This document shows, piece by piece, positions 1 to 11,604 of a stretch of 64,000 nucleotides of DNA. The notes under the pieces are model-generated. The model did no database searches, was not told where the DNA came from, and saw only the letters and a list, made by a program, of their open reading frames with translations. The stretch covers positions 1 through 64,000 of the forward strand of contig NZ_AYYZ01000008.1 of the NCBI RefSeq assembly GCF_001435375.1, in the 5' to 3' direction. The DNA comes from Ligilactobacillus araffinosus DSM 20653 (GTDB lineage: Bacteria > Bacillota > Bacilli > Lactobacillales > Lactobacillaceae). The position numbers and the translations under genes are program-made. The number at the start of each line of letters is the position of its first letter. Within the stretch, counting starts at the first letter, position 1.

Positions 1-54
1 TAGAGCACTTGGTTTGGGACCAAGGGGTCGCAGGTTCGAATCCTGTTTTCCCGA
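1..54 (+). tRNA. tRNA-Pro (UGG), 5' end cut by window edge
   Basis: The anticodon arm has stem CTTGG/CCAAG around loop TTTGGGA, giving anticodon TGG (proline). It is followed by a T-arm with GGTTCGAATCC and the 3' half of the acceptor stem, ending TTCCCG plus discriminator A. The D-arm and 5' acceptor strand lie before the window. No CCA is encoded. It is nearly identical to the next tRNA outside the anticodon stem. Confidence 0.93.
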
Positions 55-60
55 TAGTAG

Positions 61-90
61 AAGTCATCGCTGATCGGTGATGACTTTTTT
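61..90 (+). terminator. Rho-independent terminator after tRNA-Pro(UGG)
   Basis: Inverted repeat AAGTCATCGC/GTGATGACTT (one G-T pair) with a six-base loop, running directly into a T-tract. It separates the two tRNA genes. Confidence 0.85.
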
Positions 91-115
91 ACTATCAAAA
101 CAAAGATAATAGTAC

Positions 116-189
116 CGGGAAGTAGCTCAGTTTGGTAGAGCACTACGTTCGGGACGTAGGGGTCGCAGGTTCAAATCCTGTTTTCCCGA
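116..189 (+). tRNA. tRNA-Pro (CGG)
   Basis: A complete 74-nt cloverleaf. The acceptor stem CGGGAAG pairs with TTTCCCG. The D-arm carries AGCTCAG. The anticodon stem CTACG/CGTAG holds loop TTCGGGA with anticodon CGG, and the T-arm carries GGTTCAAATCC. Discriminator A is followed directly by T, so CCA must be added enzymatically. A dedicated CGG-anticodon proline tRNA decodes CCG, next to the UGG species that can read it by wobble. Confidence 0.96.
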
Positions 190-200
190 TAATGTAAAGA

Positions 201-230
201 GGATGGTCCTTTCAAGGTCCATCCTTTTTT
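201..230 (+). terminator. Rho-independent terminator after tRNA-Pro(CGG)
   Basis: GGATGGTCC/GGTCCATCC stem with one T-T mismatch, loop TTTCAA, then six T. Confidence 0.85.
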
Positions 231-246
231 GTTATGTTAAGTATTT

Positions 247-276
247 TTGCAATTTACTATTGTCATCAAGTATAAT
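247..276 (+). promoter_or_regulatory. Sigma-A promoter of ctsR-clpC
   Basis: TTGCAA (247-252), an 18-base spacer and TATAAT (271-276), just upstream of the CtsR box and about 37 bases before ctsR. Assigned by consensus only. Confidence 0.7.
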
Positions 277-279
277 AAA

Positions 280-296
280 AGTCAATGTTAGTCAAA
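280..296 (+). promoter_or_regulatory. CtsR operator (tandem heptads)
   Basis: AGTCAAT-GTT-AGTCAAA is a direct repeat with a three-base gap. It fits the known CtsR box, two RGTCAAA heptads spaced by three bases, with one mismatch in the first heptad. It overlaps the expected transcription start, so bound CtsR would block initiation. This indicates autoregulation of ctsR-clpC. Confidence 0.85.
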
Positions 297-312
297 TAAT
301 GGAGGCGATTCA

Positions 313-780
313 ATGCAAAATCGAAATATTTCAGATATTATTGAAAGCTACTTAAAAGAAATCCTTGCAGATTCAAAGCAGATTGAAATTAAACGATCTG
401 AAATTGCAGAACAATTTGATGTTGTTCCCTCACAGATTAATTATGTGATTAAAACCCGATTTAATATCCAAAATGGATACCTTGTTGAGAGTAAACGAGG
501 TGGGGGCGGTTATATTCGAATCGCTAAAGTTAATTTGATCAATAATGTAAATGTAATTGACGATTTGATTGATTACATTGGCGATCACATTAATGCCCGT
601 AAAGGCCTTCAAATCATTCAAAGTTTATATGAAGATAAAGTTTTGACTAAAAAAGAAGCAAATTTAATTTTGGCTGCAATCGATAGTAATACACTTTCGT
701 TTGCAGATAAAAAAGTTGAAGATCAGGTTCGGGCACGGATTTTGATCAGTATATTAAATCGATTAAGGTGTAAAGAATAG
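313..780 (+). CDS. ctsR: CtsR, class III stress gene repressor
   Basis: A 155-residue DNA-binding repressor of clp genes. The N-terminal winged helix-turn-helix spans roughly residues 1-70 and includes the glycine-rich wing around SKRGGGGYIRI, the family's heat-sensing and DNA-contact tip. The C-terminal dimerisation domain follows. The start is ATG behind GGAGG at 301. The gene sits 15 bases before clpC and is transcribed with it from a promoter that carries a CtsR box. McsA and McsB, which accompany CtsR in bacilli, are absent between ctsR and clpC, as is usual in lactobacilli. Confidence 0.95.
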   Translation: MQNRNISDIIESYLKEILADSKQIEIKRSEIAEQFDVVPSQINYVIKTRFNIQNGYLVESKRGGGGYIRIAKVNLINNVNVIDDLIDYIGDHINARKGLQIIQSLYEDKVLTKKEANLILAAIDSNTLSFADKKVEDQVRARILISILNRLRCKE

Positions 781-795
781 GAGGAGCTGATATAA

Positions 796-3234
796 ATGGA
801 AAACTACGATTTTACCGCAGCATCGCAACGAGCATTGAAATACATCAACTCATTGAGCATTGGTGATCAAAAACGGCAATTAGGAACAGCCGATCTTCTT
901 TGGGGATTAGCAAATTCAACTCCAAGTATTGCAGCCGTTGTTTTATCTTCAGAAGGTTTATTGTCTAATGAGATCTTAAATGAAATGGAACGCATTGGTA
1001 ACCATGAGAATGGTGGGAACATCGAAACTAAAGGCGGTTATACTCCAGGATTAAAGGCAACTTTTAAACTGGCAAAAAGAATTGCAGGGTTACTAAAATC
1101 TGACAAAATTGGAACCGAGCATTTATTATTAGCGCTTCTTGCAGCTCCGGATTCCCTTGCCGTTCGGATTTTGAAAAACTTGGATATTGACGTTGCAAAT
1201 GTAAAACGGACAACGTTGCTCCAATTAGGATTTGCTCCATCAGAATTAAGTAGGATTCGCAAAGAAGCGGAAAATCCGCGGAAGAAAAAATCATTGATCG
1301 AGGAGCTTGGACGTGACCTTACTAAAATGGCTCGAAATGAGGAAATTGATCCGATTTCAGGACGGGAAAAGGAAATTAATCGGGTAATTGAAATTTTAAT
1401 GCGGCGGTCCAAAAACAATCCGGTCTTATTAGGAGAACCGGGAGTTGGGAAAACGGCAATTGCAGAAGGGCTCGCCCAACGAATTGCTGATGGTGAAGTT
1501 CCAAACGAATTAGCTGATAAAAGAATTGTTTCGCTCGATATGGGAACCTTAGTTGCAGGGACTAAATACCGAGGGGAATTTGAAGATCGTGTAAAAAAGA
1601 TTCTTCGCGAAATCAAAGATGCTGGCGATATTATTTTATTTGTCGATGAAATGCATACAATGGTTGGAGCTGGAGGTGCTGAAGGAGCAATTGACGCTTC
1701 GAATATTATGAAACCGGCTCTTGCACGGGGCGAAATTCAATTATTAGGGGCGACGACCCTTGACGAATACCATAAATATATTGAAAAGGATGCCGCGTTA
1801 GAACGTCGGTTTGCAACGGTTAAAGTTGAAGAACCTTCAAAAAATGAAGCGTTTGAAATTATTTCAAATTTACGGGTCGAATATGAAGAGTTTCACCATG
1901 TGTTGATTTCAGATGAAGTTATTCAGGCAGCAATCAACTTAAGCAAACGTTACATTCCAGATCGTTTCTTACCAGATAAAGCAATTGATGTTCTTGATGA
2001 AGCTGCGGTGCGGGCTCATCTGCGGGATAATCAAAATAATGAAAGCCAAATTGGCCAGTTGCGACTTCAGCAAAAGAAGTTAAAACGAAAAATTGATTTT
2101 GATTTAACGACCCGTCATATGGATGATTTAGTGTCAGCCCAAAAGGAATATGAACACAATCAAAAGCAACTTAAGCAATATGAAGAACAAGCAAACGATG
2201 AAGATCGTCAAAAAGTTAAGGTTACCTCTGAAGATGTCGCAACGATTATTTCTGAATGGACAAACGTTCCAGTCACGCAGATTTCAAAGACTGAAAGTGA
2301 ACGCTTATTGAATCTTGAAAAAACATTGCATCAACGGGTAATCGGTCAAAATGAAGCAATCAGTTCAATTGCGAAGGCAATTCGCCGGTCACGTAGTGGA
2401 TTGGCAGATCCGCATCGACCAATTGGATCGTTTATGTTCTTAGGACCGACGGGAGTTGGAAAGACTGAATTAGCAAAGGCCCTTGCGGCTTCAGTATTTG
2501 GTTCAGAAGATTCAATGATTCGAATCGATATGAGCGAATACATGGAGAAGTTTGCATCAAGTCGGTTAGTTGGTGCTCCTCCGGGATATGTTGGGCATGA
2601 TGAAGGAGGTCAGTTGACCGATAAGGTACGGGAAAATCCGTATTCAGTTGTTTTACTTGATGAAGTTGAAAAAGCTCATCCGGATATTTTCAATTTGCTT
2701 TTGCAAGTTTTAGATGATGGTTTTTTGACGGACTCGAAAGGACGGAAAATTGATTTTCGCAATACGATTATCATTATGACGTCGAACTTAGGAGCAACGG
2801 ATCTGCGCGATGAAAAAGAAGTTGGCTTTGGAGCAGCTACTCCAGAAAATGAGTACCGTGCAATGTCGCAAAAGATTCATCAGCGGTTGAAGCGGACATT
2901 CCGTCCAGAATTTTTAAATCGAATTGATGATGTCTTAGTCTTCCATTCACTTTCGAAGGATGAATTGCACCAAATTGTAAAACTGATGGCGCAAAAGGTA
3001 ATTAAGCGGGTTGCTGTTCAAGGTGTCAACTTAAAAATTACCCCAGCTGCGATCGATACGATTGCAAAGAAGGGGTATAATCCTGAATACGGGGCACGAC
3101 CATTACGGCGAGCACTTCAAACTGAAGTGGAAGATCGGTTGAGTGAAGCATTACTTTCAGGCGAACTGAATTCAGCTTCAAAGGTAATAATTGGATCGCA
3201 AAAAGGAAAAATTACATTGAAAGTAAAAAAATAA
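796..3234 (+). CDS. clpC: ClpC, AAA+ chaperone subunit of the Clp protease
   Basis: An 812-residue Hsp100 unfoldase that feeds substrates to ClpP. It has an N-terminal Clp repeat domain (about 1-150), a first AAA+ module with Walker A GEPGVGKT near residue 213, a middle coiled-coil segment near 400-470, and a second AAA+ module with Walker A GPTGVGKT near residue 550. A C-terminal small domain contains [12 protein letters not shown]. The ATG follows GGAGGA. It is cotranscribed with ctsR, and a strong hairpin terminator follows directly. The length is typical for ClpC of lactobacilli. Confidence 0.95.
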   Translation: MENYDFTAASQRALKYINSLSIGDQKRQLGTADLLWGLANSTPSIAAVVLSSEGLLSNEILNEMERIGNHENGGNIETKGGYTPGLKATFKLAKRIAGLLKSDKIGTEHLLLALLAAPDSLAVRILKNLDIDVANVKRTTLLQLGFAPSELSRIRKEAENPRKKKSLIEELGRDLTKMARNEEIDPISGREKEINRVIEILMRRSKNNPVLLGEPGVGKTAIAEGLAQRIADGEVPNELADKRIVSLDMGTLVAGTKYRGEFEDRVKKILREIKDAGDIILFVDEMHTMVGAGGAEGAIDASNIMKPALARGEIQLLGATTLDEYHKYIEKDAALERRFATVKVEEPSKNEAFEIISNLRVEYEEFHHVLISDEVIQAAINLSKRYIPDRFLPDKAIDVLDEAAVRAHLRDNQNNESQIGQLRLQQKKLKRKIDFDLTTRHMDDLVSAQKEYEHNQKQLKQYEEQANDEDRQKVKVTSEDVATIISEWTNVPVTQISKTESERLLNLEKTLHQRVIGQNEAISSIAKAIRRSRSGLADPHRPIGSFMFLGPTGVGKTELAKALAASVFGSEDSMIRIDMSEYMEKFASSRLVGAPPGYVGHDEGGQLTDKVRENPYSVVLLDEVEKAHPDIFNLLLQVLDDGFLTDSKGRKIDFRNTIIIMTSNLGATDLRDEKEVGFGAATPENEYRAMSQKIHQRLKRTFRPEFLNRIDDVLVFHSLSKDELHQIVKLMAQKVIKRVAVQGVNLKITPAAIDTIAKKGYNPEYGARPLRRALQTEVEDRLSEALLSGELNSASKVIIGSQKGKITLKVKK

Positions 3235-3266
3235 AGCGATGATTTATATCATCGCTTTATTTTTTA
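3233..3266. terminator. Bidirectional terminator between clpC and the TMEM175-like gene
   Basis: AAAGCGATGA/TCATCGCTTT is a perfect 10-bp stem around loop TTTATA, with T-rich flanks in both directions. It serves the convergent genes clpC and 3257-3919. Confidence 0.88.
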
Positions 3267-3919
3267 ATTGTTGGGTTATGACTTGGAAGAAAGAAGTCTA
3301 AGATAGGCAAAGCTAAGTAGGCGTAAATCGTTAATTTAGGATTAAGCATTGCTAGTGCAATTAGACTGCCATTTAAAATAAACAATAGAATCGTTCGCAG
3401 CCGCATTTGGCGGCTGGTGTGTTCTTCGATGATTGTTGCTCGTTCAGCAGGTAGTGTAGATGAAATATGAATTGAAAAAATAATATGACGGAGCCACATT
3501 CGTACAAGTTGTGCAATTAAATAAACGATTCCGTAATTTACAACAGCTAAAACGCTGGGCTTTTCGATGATCCATGAGGTCAAAACTGGCAATAAAGTTA
3601 GATCTGCAAGGTACATTAGATCAACGATGATGACCCTTTTAGGTGCCTGTTTGATATTACTGAGTAATAAAGTTAGATGGTACCAAAAATTTCCAATTAC
3701 AAAGAAACTGATCAGGAAGATGGAAATCGATTTAATAAATGCAGGATAAGCGGTTTGCGAATGCGGTACAGGGATTTCTAATGCCAGAATTGTAATGATG
3801 ATGGCAATGACACCGTCATTAAAAGCTTTAAGGTGCTCCATCATTTTTTCATGAGTTTGTTCTTCGAGTAGTCCAACGTATGAATGGATTTTATTTTGAT
3901 TGATTTGCTTTTTTTTCAT
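3257..3919 (-). CDS. TMEM175 (DUF1211) family potassium channel-like membrane protein
   Basis: About 220 residues with several hydrophobic helices. Near the N-terminus the segment HLKAFNDGVIAIIITIL matches the TMEM175 signature (K/R-x-x-x-F-S/N-D-G-V in the pore-lining helix). Bacterial members are leaky potassium-selective channels. I prefer the ATG at 3919 because GGGAGA lies just upstream; a TTG five codons earlier would overlap that ribosome binding site. It is a single gene, convergent with clpC. The specific ion and physiological role are inferred from the family only. Confidence 0.75.
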   Translation of the reverse strand: MKKKQINQNKIHSYVGLLEEQTHEKMMEHLKAFNDGVIAIIITILALEIPVPHSQTAYPAFIKSISIFLISFFVIGNFWYHLTLLLSNIKQAPKRVIIVDLMYLADLTLLPVLTSWIIEKPSVLAVVNYGIVYLIAQLVRMWLRHIIFSIHISSTLPAERATIIEEHTSRQMRLRTILLFILNGSLIALAMLNPKLTIYAYLALPILDFFLPSHNPTIKK

Positions 3920-3992
3920 ATTGTTTTCTCCCAAACTTAGTTAGTGTTATCTATTATATAACGCAAATGACTGATTTTTAAAGAAATGAAGG

Positions 3993-4021
3993 TTGACTGA
4001 TAGATGAAACATTAGTATAAT
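3993..4021 (+). promoter_or_regulatory. Strong promoter of rpoB-rpoC
   Basis: TTGACT (3993-3998), a 17-base spacer and a perfect TATAAT (4016-4021). About 200 bases of leader separate it from rpoB. Confidence 0.8.
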
Positions 4022-4040
4022 GTTAAAGTATAATTGTAGA

Positions 4041-4150
4041 TCGAAAGTCCAGTGTGATCTATTGTCCACACTGGTAGGTGAAACAAAAATAGTGTAGTTT
4101 GAAAATTTCAACGAATCTGTTTTTGGTTTTTTTTTGCCAAAAAAGCCGAA
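4041..4150 (+). ncRNA. Structured rpoB 5' leader (Lacto-rpoB motif candidate)
   Basis: Between the promoter and rpoB lies a perfect 8-bp hairpin, CCAGTGTG (4049-4056) with CACACTGG (4067-4074). A second inverted repeat, TTTTTGG (4120-4126) with CCAAAAA (4137-4143), has a T-rich loop. A conserved RNA called the Lacto-rpoB motif is described in the 5' UTR of rpoB in lactic acid bacteria. Position and organism fit, but a covariance-model match was not run. It probably adjusts rpoBC expression. Confidence 0.6.
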
Positions 4151-4225
4151 AAAAAGCATTATTTTTGGAATTGTAAACAAATTGTAATATTCGCGATTTA
4201 CAAAATTTTTGGAGAGGTGAACAAC

Positions 4226-7200
4226 TTGGCAGGACACTTAGTAAAATACGGTAAGCATCGTGTACGCAGAAGTTATTCTCGAATCAAAGAAGTGCTTGAT
4301 TTACCAAATTTGATCGAGATCCAAACAGATTCCTACAACTGGTTCTTAGATGAAGGCCTTCGGGAAATGTTTGAAGATATTATGCCGATCGATGACTTTG
4401 CCGGTACATTATCTTTGGAATTTGTCGATTACCAATTATTAGAACCAAAGTATACCGTTGATGAAGCACGTGAACATGATGCAAACTATTCTGCACCATT
4501 ACACGTTACTTTACGGTTAACCAATCATGAAACTGGTGAAATTAAATCCCAAGACGTCTTCTTTGGCGACTTCCCATTAATGACAAAGCAAGGAACCTTC
4601 ATTATTAACGGGGCAGAACGGGTTATTGTTTCACAACTTGTCCGTTCACCAGGGGTATACTACTCTTCAGAATTAGATAAGAACGGTCGCAACATTTATG
4701 GAACAACGGTTATTCCTAACCGAGGTGCATGGTTAGAATATGAAACTGACTCAAAGAATGTTGCATATGTCCGGATCGACCGGACACGGAAGATTCCAAT
4801 GACTGAATTAATTCGGGCATTGGGATACGGATCAGATTCAGAAATCATCGACATGATGGGTGAAACTGATTCATTAATGTTAACCCTTGAAAAAGATGTT
4901 CATAAGAACACTGAAGATTCACGGGTTGAAGAATCATTAAAGGATATTTACGAACGGCTACGTCCAGGTGAACCAAAGACGGCTGATTCTTCAAGAAGCT
5001 TGTTGACAGCACGTTTCTTTGATCCCAAACGTTATGATTTGGCACCTGTCGGTCGCTACAAGATTAACAAGAAGTTAAGCTTGAAGACTCGTTTGCTGAA
5101 TACAACGGTTGCTGAAACATTGGCTGATCCTGATACAGGCGAAATCATTGTTAATAAAGGTGACGTAATTGATAAGAAGGTTATGGACAAGCTTGCTCCA
5201 TACTTAGATCGGGAAGACTTTAAGACGGTTACATACCAACCTTCAGAAGAAGGGGTCGTTCAAGATCCAATGACCCTTCAAGTAATCAAGGTCTACTCAG
5301 CTAATGACCCTGAAAAAGTTATTAACATGATCGGCAATGGCAACATCGACTTGAAGTACAAGCACATTACTCCAGCAGATATTATCGCTTCAATGAACTA
5401 CTTCTTTAACTTACAAGAAGGTTTTGGTTCAACTGATGATATTGATCACTTGGGTAACCGGCGGATTCGTTCAGTTGGTGAATTACTTCAAAATCAATTC
5501 CGAATCGGACTTGCGCGGATGGAACGGGTTGTGCGTGAACGGATGTCAATCCAAGATACATCAACCGTTACCCCACAACAATTGATCAACATTCGACCAG
5601 TTGTTGCTTCAATCAAGGAATTCTTTGGTAGTTCACAACTTTCACAATTTATGGACCAAACAAACCCATTAGGTAGTTTGGAACACAAGCGGCGGTTATC
5701 AGCCTTAGGACCTGGTGGCTTGACACGTGACCGTGCCGGATATGAAGTTCGTGACGTTCACTATACTCACTATGGCCGGATGTGCCCAATTGAAACGCCT
5801 GAAGGTCCAAACATTGGGTTGATCAACAACCTTTCATCATATGCTCGGGTTAACAAGTATGGCTTTATCGAAACACCGTACCGGCGCGTTTCATGGGAAA
5901 CACACAAGGTTACAGATAAAATCGATTACTTAGCTGCCGATGAAGAAGATAACTATGTTGTTGCTCAAGCTAACTCACCGTTGAATGATGATGGTTCATT
6001 TGTTGATGACGTTGTTATGGCACGTCACAAAGATGACAACATTGAAGTTTCAATCGACAAGGTTGACTACATGGATGTTTCACCTAAGCAAGTAGTTGCG
6101 GTTGCGACAGCATGTATCCCATTCTTGGAAAACGATGATTCAAACCGTGCCTTGATGGGGGCCAACATGCAACGGCAAGCTGTCCCGTTGATTCAACCAC
6201 ATGCTCCATTAGTTGGAACCGGAATTGAATACAAAGCTGCTCACGACTCAGGTGACGCTTTGATTTGCGAACATGATGGGGTTGTTGAATACGTTGATGC
6301 TTGTGAAGTTCGTGTTCGGCGTGAAGATGGAACGCTTGATACTTACAAGTTGATGAAGTTCCACCGTTCAAACAGTGGGAAGAACTACAACCAAACACCA
6401 ATCGTCCGCGTTGGCGAACATGTTAAGGCGGATGAAGTATTGGCTGACGGTCCTGCAATGGAACAAGGTGAATTAGCCTTGGGTCAAAATCCATTGATTG
6501 CCTTCATGACATGGGATGGCTATAACTTCGAAGATGCGATTGCCATCAATGAACGGTTGGTTAAGGAAGATGTTTATACTTCAATTCACATTGAAGCTCA
6601 CGAATCAGAAGCCCGGGATACGAAACTTGGACCGGAAGAAATCACGCGTGAAATTCCAAACGTCGGTGAAGATGCTTTGAAAGACTTGGATGAATTCGGA
6701 ATCGTTCGGGTCGGTGCTGAAGTTCATGACGGTGATATTTTAGTTGGTAAGGTAACCCCAAAGGGAGTTACTGAATTATCAGCTGAAGAACGGTTATTGC
6801 ATGCAATCTTTGGTGAAAAAGCACGTGAAGTCCGGGATACCTCACTTCGGGTTCCTCATGGCGGTGGCGGAATTGTTCGTGAAGTTAAGGTATACACCCG
6901 TGAAGCCGGCGATGAATTAGCACCTGGAGTTAACCAAATGGTTCGGGTATTCATTGCTCAAAAGCGGAAGTTACAAGTTGGTGATAAGATGGCTGGTCGT
7001 CACGGTAACAAAGGGACGGTTTCAGTTGTTATCCCAGAAGAAGATATGCCATTTATGCCTGATGGAACTCCAATTGACATCATGTTGTCACCAATGGGTG
7101 TGCCGTCACGGATGAACATCGGACAAGTTCTTGATTTGCACTTAGGAATGGCTGCACGGAAATTAGGAATTCACGTTGCAACGCCTGTTTTCGATGGTGC

Positions 7201-7825
7201 ACGTGATGAAGATATTTGGGATGCCTTTAAGGAAGCTGGTTTGCCAGGCGATGGAAAGAGTATCCTTTATGATGGTCGGACAGGTGAACCATTCGACAAC
7301 CGAATTGCTGTTGGGGTTATGTATTACATGAAACTGGCACACATGGTTGATGATAAGATTCACTCACGTTCAATCGGGCCTTACTCATTAGTTACTCAAC
7401 AACCACTTGGTGGGAAAGCTCAATTTGGGGGCCAGCGTTTCGGTGAAATGGAAGTTTGGGCCTTGGAAGCTTATGGTGCTGCTTACACATTGCAAGAAAT
7501 CTTAACATACAAGTCGGACGACGTTGTTGGCCGTGTTAAGACATATGAAGCAATCGTTAAGGGTGAACCGATTCCACAACCAGGTGTTCCAGAATCATTC
7601 CGTGTTCTTGTTAAAGAACTTCAAGCTTTAGGTCTTGATATGAAGGTTCTTGATGCTGATAAGAACGAAATTGAATTGCGCGATATTGACGACGATGACG
7701 ACAGCGTAATTAATGTTGATGCAGTTGCAAAGCTTAAAGAAAAAGAAGAAAACAAACAAGCTCAAGACGTAATGAAGCAGGAAGAAGATCGGAATCCTGA
7801 CGAACGGAAAGACGATAATAAGTAA
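4226..7825 (+). CDS. rpoB: RNA polymerase beta subunit
   Basis: A catalytic subunit of RNA polymerase, about 1199 residues. The N-terminus [16 protein letters not shown] is typical of lactobacilli. The rifampicin-pocket region ([20 protein letters not shown]) and the [12 protein letters not shown] active-site segment are intact. The start is TTG at 4226, because GGAGAGG at 4211-4217 fits it and an upstream in-frame GTG at 4217 lies inside that site. The tail is strongly acidic and lysine-rich, as in other lactobacilli. Arginine is very often CGG. Followed after 50 bases by rpoC. Confidence 0.97.
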   Translation: MAGHLVKYGKHRVRRSYSRIKEVLDLPNLIEIQTDSYNWFLDEGLREMFEDIMPIDDFAGTLSLEFVDYQLLEPKYTVDEAREHDANYSAPLHVTLRLTNHETGEIKSQDVFFGDFPLMTKQGTFIINGAERVIVSQLVRSPGVYYSSELDKNGRNIYGTTVIPNRGAWLEYETDSKNVAYVRIDRTRKIPMTELIRALGYGSDSEIIDMMGETDSLMLTLEKDVHKNTEDSRVEESLKDIYERLRPGEPKTADSSRSLLTARFFDPKRYDLAPVGRYKINKKLSLKTRLLNTTVAETLADPDTGEIIVNKGDVIDKKVMDKLAPYLDREDFKTVTYQPSEEGVVQDPMTLQVIKVYSANDPEKVINMIGNGNIDLKYKHITPADIIASMNYFFNLQEGFGSTDDIDHLGNRRIRSVGELLQNQFRIGLARMERVVRERMSIQDTSTVTPQQLINIRPVVASIKEFFGSSQLSQFMDQTNPLGSLEHKRRLSALGPGGLTRDRAGYEVRDVHYTHYGRMCPIETPEGPNIGLINNLSSYARVNKYGFIETPYRRVSWETHKVTDKIDYLAADEEDNYVVAQANSPLNDDGSFVDDVVMARHKDDNIEVSIDKVDYMDVSPKQVVAVATACIPFLENDDSNRALMGANMQRQAVPLIQPHAPLVGTGIEYKAAHDSGDALICEHDGVVEYVDACEVRVRREDGTLDTYKLMKFHRSNSGKNYNQTPIVRVGEHVKADEVLADGPAMEQGELALGQNPLIAFMTWDGYNFEDAIAINERLVKEDVYTSIHIEAHESEARDTKLGPEEITREIPNVGEDALKDLDEFGIVRVGAEVHDGDILVGKVTPKGVTELSAEERLLHAIFGEKAREVRDTSLRVPHGGGGIVREVKVYTREAGDELAPGVNQMVRVFIAQKRKLQVGDKMAGRHGNKGTVSVVIPEEDMPFMPDGTPIDIMLSPMGVPSRMNIGQVLDLHLGMAARKLGIHVATPVFDGARDEDIWDAFKEAGLPGDGKSILYDGRTGEPFDNRIAVGVMYYMKLAHMVDDKIHSRSIGPYSLVTQQPLGGKAQFGGQRFGEMEVWALEAYGAAYTLQEILTYKSDDVVGRVKTYEAIVKGEPIPQPGVPESFRVLVKELQALGLDMKVLDADKNEIELRDIDDDDDSVINVDAVAKLKEKEENKQAQDVMKQEEDRNPDERKDDNK

Positions 7826-7875
7826 TTATTTGTTAACAAAAACTGAAAGAAAAAAATGAAAGGGAGGTCGGTCCT

Positions 7876-10800
7876 TTGATCGATGTCAATAAATTCGATA
7901 GTATGCAAATTGGATTAGCTTCATCAGACAAGATTCGGAGCTGGTCATATGGTGAAGTTAAGAAGCCGGAAACCATCAACTATCGTACATTGAAGCCTGA
8001 AAAAGACGGTCTTTTTGATGAACGGATTTTCGGACCTACAAAAGACTGGGAATGTGCCTGCGGAAAGTACAAACGGATTCGTTACAAAGGCGTAGTTTGT
8101 GACCGTTGTGGCGTTGAAGTTACTCAAGCAAAGGTTCGGCGTGAACGGATGGGGCACATTGAATTAGCTGCTCCTGTAACTCACATTTGGTACTTCAAAG
8201 GAATTCCAAGTCGGATGGGCTTAGTCTTAGACATGAGTCCTCGCGCTTTGGAAGAAATCATCTACTTTGCATCATATGTTGTTACTGACCCAGGTGAAAC
8301 CCCACTTGAAAAGAAGCAACTTTTGACCGAAGCGGAATACCGTGAAAAGGTAGACGAATACGGAAAAGACGCATTTAAGGCCGGAATGGGTGCTGAAGCT
8401 ATCCGGACTTTATTGCGGGATGTTGACCTTCAAAGAGAATGCGATGAATTAAAGGAAGAATTGCGTGATGCAACAGGTCAAAAGCGGACCCGCGCTGTTC
8501 GGCGGTTGGATATTTTGGAAGCATTCCTTGACTCAGGTAATGAACCTGAATGGATGGTTATGGATGCAATCCCAGTTATCCCACCTGATTTACGGCCGAT
8601 GGTTCAACTTGAAGGTGGCCGGTTTGCTACATCTGATTTGAACGATTTGTACCGCCGGGTTATTAACCGGAATAACCGGTTAAAACGGTTATTGGACTTA
8701 AATGCTCCTGGAATTATCGTTCAAAACGAAAAGCGGATGTTGCAAGAAGCTGTTGACGCCTTGATTGATAACGGTCGGCGGGGTCGTCCAGTAACTGGAC
8801 CAGGGAACCGTCCGTTGAAGTCACTTTCACACATGTTAAAGGGTAAGCAAGGACGATTCCGTCAAAACTTACTTGGAAAACGTGTTGACTATTCTGGTCG
8901 TTCAGTTATTGATGTTGGGCCAAAATTGAAGTTGACTCAAATGGGAATTCCGCATGAAATGGCTTTGGAATTGTTCAAACCATTTATGATGCGTGAACTT
9001 GTTAAACGTGATATGGCATCAAATATCAAGAATGCTAAGCGGAAGATTGACCGCCGCGATGAAGATATTTGGGATGTTTTAGATGATGTTATCAAGGGTC
9101 ACCCAGTATTGCTTAACCGGGCCCCTACACTTCACCGTTTAGGAATTCAAGCCTTTGAACCAGTTTTGGTTGACGGAAAAGCAATGCGGTTGCACCCATT
9201 AGCTTGTGAAGCTTATAATGCTGACTTTGATGGGGATCAGATGGCGATCCACGTTCCATTATCTGATGAAGCTCAAGCTGAAGCACGGTTGCTGATGCTT
9301 GCTGCTCACCATATTTTGGCACCAAAGGATGGAAAGCCGATCATCTCACCATCACAGGATATGACTATTGGGAACTACTACATTACCCTTGAAGAAAAAG
9401 ATCGTGAAGGCGAAGGAATGATCTTTAAGGACGTTAACGAAGCTCGGACAGCATACCAAAACAACTATGTTCACTTGCATACACGGATTGGTTTACAAAC
9501 ATCATCACTAGCTGCAAAAGGTAAGCCATTTACTGAGTGGCAAAAGGAACGAATTTTAGTAACAACTGTTGGAAAGGCAATCTTTAACGAAATCTTGCCA
9601 GATGACTTTGTATACTTGAATGAACCAACGCAAGAAAACTTGCAAGGTCATATTCCAGACAAATATTTCTTGGAACCAGGCGAAGATATTCATGAATTCT
9701 TGAAGAAACAAGATTTGATCGGACCGTTTAAGTCAGGCTTCTTATCAGATATCATTGCCCAAGTTTACAAGGAATACAAAGTAACAGCAGCCTCAGAATT
9801 ACTTGACCGAATGAAGGATCTTGGCTACTTCGAATCAACGAAGTCAGGATTAACGGTTGGGATTGCTGACGTTACTGTTTTGAAGGAAAAACCAGAAATT
9901 ATTGCCGAAGCACGGAAGAACGTTGAAGTTGTTAAGAAACAATTCCGGCGTGGGTTGATTACTGAAGACGAACGTTATAACCGGGTCATTGCAATTTGGA
10001 ATAAGGCCAAAGATGACATCCAAATGAAGTTGGTTGAAAACATGGATCCTTCTAACCCAATCCAAATGATGAGTGACTCAGGTGCGCGTGGTAACATTTC
10101 TAACTTTACTCAGTTATCAGGAATGCGTGGTTTGATGGCTGCTCCTAATGGAAAGACCATGGAATTGCCAGTTGTTTCAAACTTCCGTGAAGGACTTTCT
10201 GTTTTGGAGATGTTCATTTCTTCACACGGTGCTCGTAAAGGAATGACTGATACGGCTTTGAAGACTGCGAACTCAGGATACTTGACCCGGCGTTTAGTTG
10301 ATGTTGCTCAAGATGTCATTGTTCGTGAAGAAGACTGTGGAACAGACCGTGGATTAGACGTTTACGCTATCAAAGAAGGTAACGAAATGATCGAACCATT
10401 GTATGACCGGATCTTAGGCCGGTACACAATGAAGACGGTTAAGAATCCGGAAACTGGTGAAGTAATTGTTCCAGCAAACACATTAGTTGACGAAGAAATG
10501 GCTCAAAAGGTCGTTGATGCAGGTGTTGAAAAGGTAACAATCCGCTCAGCATTTACATGTAACACGCGTCACGGGGTATGTGTTCGTTGCTACGGCCGGA
10601 ACTTGGCAACTGGCGATGAGGTTGAAGTTGGGGAAGCAGTCGGAACGGTTGCTGCTCAATCAATCGGTGAACCAGGTACGCAATTAACAATGCGGAACTT
10701 CCACCAAGGTGGGGTTGCCGGCGACGGTGATATTACTCAAGGGCTTCCTCGTGTTCAAGAATTATTTGAGGCACGAAATCCTAAAGGACGTGCAATCATC

Positions 10801-11544
10801 AGTGAAGTTACTGGGGTTGTTGATACGGTTGAAGAAAACCCAGCTGAAAGAACAAAGGTTGTTACGGTTGCGGGTGAAACTGATACTCGGACATATGACT
10901 TGCCATTCACTTCAGTATTGAAGGTTAAGGAAGGCGACTCAGTCCACCGTGGTGATCCATTGACAGTTGGTTCAATCGATCCGAAGGAATTGATCAAGGT
11001 TCGCGATGTCTTATCAACAGAAAACTACATCTTACATGAAATCCAAAAGGTTTACCGGATGCAAGGGGTAGATATTTCAGATAAGCACGTTGAAATCATG
11101 ACTCGACAAATGCTTCAAAAAGTTCGCATCATGGATCCTGGTGACACATCAATGCTTCCAGGAACATTAATGGATACAAGTGAGTTCATGGATCGTAATG
11201 TTGAAACCCTTGTAAAGGGTGGAATTCCTGCAACATCCCGTCCAGTTCTTCTTGGAATTACAAAGGCTGCTTTGGAAACGAATAGTTTCTTATCTGCAGC
11301 ATCATTCCAAGAAACAACGCGGGTATTGACTGATGCGGCAATTCGTGGGAAAAATGATCCATTAGTTGGTTTGAAAGAAAATGTTATTATTGGAAAGACA
11401 ATTCCTGCTGGTACTGGAATGAAGAAGTATCATGATATTCAGCCAGAAGAAACAGGACTTGCAACTGACAATGTTTATTCAATTTCAGATGTTGCCAAGC
11501 AAATCGGGGTTGAAGAAAGTACTGAATTGCCAAACCAAAAATAA
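7876..11544 (+). CDS. rpoC: RNA polymerase beta' subunit
   Basis: 1222 residues carrying the catalytic motif NADFDGDQM (the three Asp that bind Mg) and the N-terminal zinc finger ([20 protein letters not shown]). A second cysteine cluster ([13 protein letters not shown]) and the bridge and trigger regions follow downstream. It starts at TTG behind AGGGAGG (7861-7867). Downstream partner of rpoB in one transcription unit, ended by a perfect hairpin terminator. Confidence 0.97.
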   Translation: MIDVNKFDSMQIGLASSDKIRSWSYGEVKKPETINYRTLKPEKDGLFDERIFGPTKDWECACGKYKRIRYKGVVCDRCGVEVTQAKVRRERMGHIELAAPVTHIWYFKGIPSRMGLVLDMSPRALEEIIYFASYVVTDPGETPLEKKQLLTEAEYREKVDEYGKDAFKAGMGAEAIRTLLRDVDLQRECDELKEELRDATGQKRTRAVRRLDILEAFLDSGNEPEWMVMDAIPVIPPDLRPMVQLEGGRFATSDLNDLYRRVINRNNRLKRLLDLNAPGIIVQNEKRMLQEAVDALIDNGRRGRPVTGPGNRPLKSLSHMLKGKQGRFRQNLLGKRVDYSGRSVIDVGPKLKLTQMGIPHEMALELFKPFMMRELVKRDMASNIKNAKRKIDRRDEDIWDVLDDVIKGHPVLLNRAPTLHRLGIQAFEPVLVDGKAMRLHPLACEAYNADFDGDQMAIHVPLSDEAQAEARLLMLAAHHILAPKDGKPIISPSQDMTIGNYYITLEEKDREGEGMIFKDVNEARTAYQNNYVHLHTRIGLQTSSLAAKGKPFTEWQKERILVTTVGKAIFNEILPDDFVYLNEPTQENLQGHIPDKYFLEPGEDIHEFLKKQDLIGPFKSGFLSDIIAQVYKEYKVTAASELLDRMKDLGYFESTKSGLTVGIADVTVLKEKPEIIAEARKNVEVVKKQFRRGLITEDERYNRVIAIWNKAKDDIQMKLVENMDPSNPIQMMSDSGARGNISNFTQLSGMRGLMAAPNGKTMELPVVSNFREGLSVLEMFISSHGARKGMTDTALKTANSGYLTRRLVDVAQDVIVREEDCGTDRGLDVYAIKEGNEMIEPLYDRILGRYTMKTVKNPETGEVIVPANTLVDEEMAQKVVDAGVEKVTIRSAFTCNTRHGVCVRCYGRNLATGDEVEVGEAVGTVAAQSIGEPGTQLTMRNFHQGGVAGDGDITQGLPRVQELFEARNPKGRAIISEVTGVVDTVEENPAERTKVVTVAGETDTRTYDLPFTSVLKVKEGDSVHRGDPLTVGSIDPKELIKVRDVLSTENYILHEIQKVYRMQGVDISDKHVEIMTRQMLQKVRIMDPGDTSMLPGTLMDTSEFMDRNVETLVKGGIPATSRPVLLGITKAALETNSFLSAASFQETTRVLTDAAIRGKNDPLVGLKENVIIGKTIPAGTGMKKYHDIQPEETGLATDNVYSISDVAKQIGVEESTELPNQK

Positions 11545-11555
11545 TGAATATTTAA

Positions 11556-11591
11556 AAATGGTAATCTCGTTAGAGATTACCATTTTTTTAT
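11556..11591. terminator. Terminator of rpoBC (bidirectional)
   Basis: AAATGGTAATCTC/GAGATTACCATTT is a perfect 13-bp stem with loop GTTA followed by a T-tract. The convergent prepilin peptidase gene ends just beyond it. Confidence 0.92.
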
Positions 11592-11604
11592 TTTGCTGAA
11601 ATAA

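Noticed and set aside
3920-4225. An open reading frame on the minus strand across the rpoB leader
   Set aside because: It has no ribosome binding site, is built from the T-rich leader, and overlaps the rpoB promoter and hairpins.
6084-6401. Long antisense open frames inside rpoB, clpC, fusA and ecfA
   Set aside because: They are shadows of strongly biased coding sequence, without ribosome binding sites or recognisable domains.
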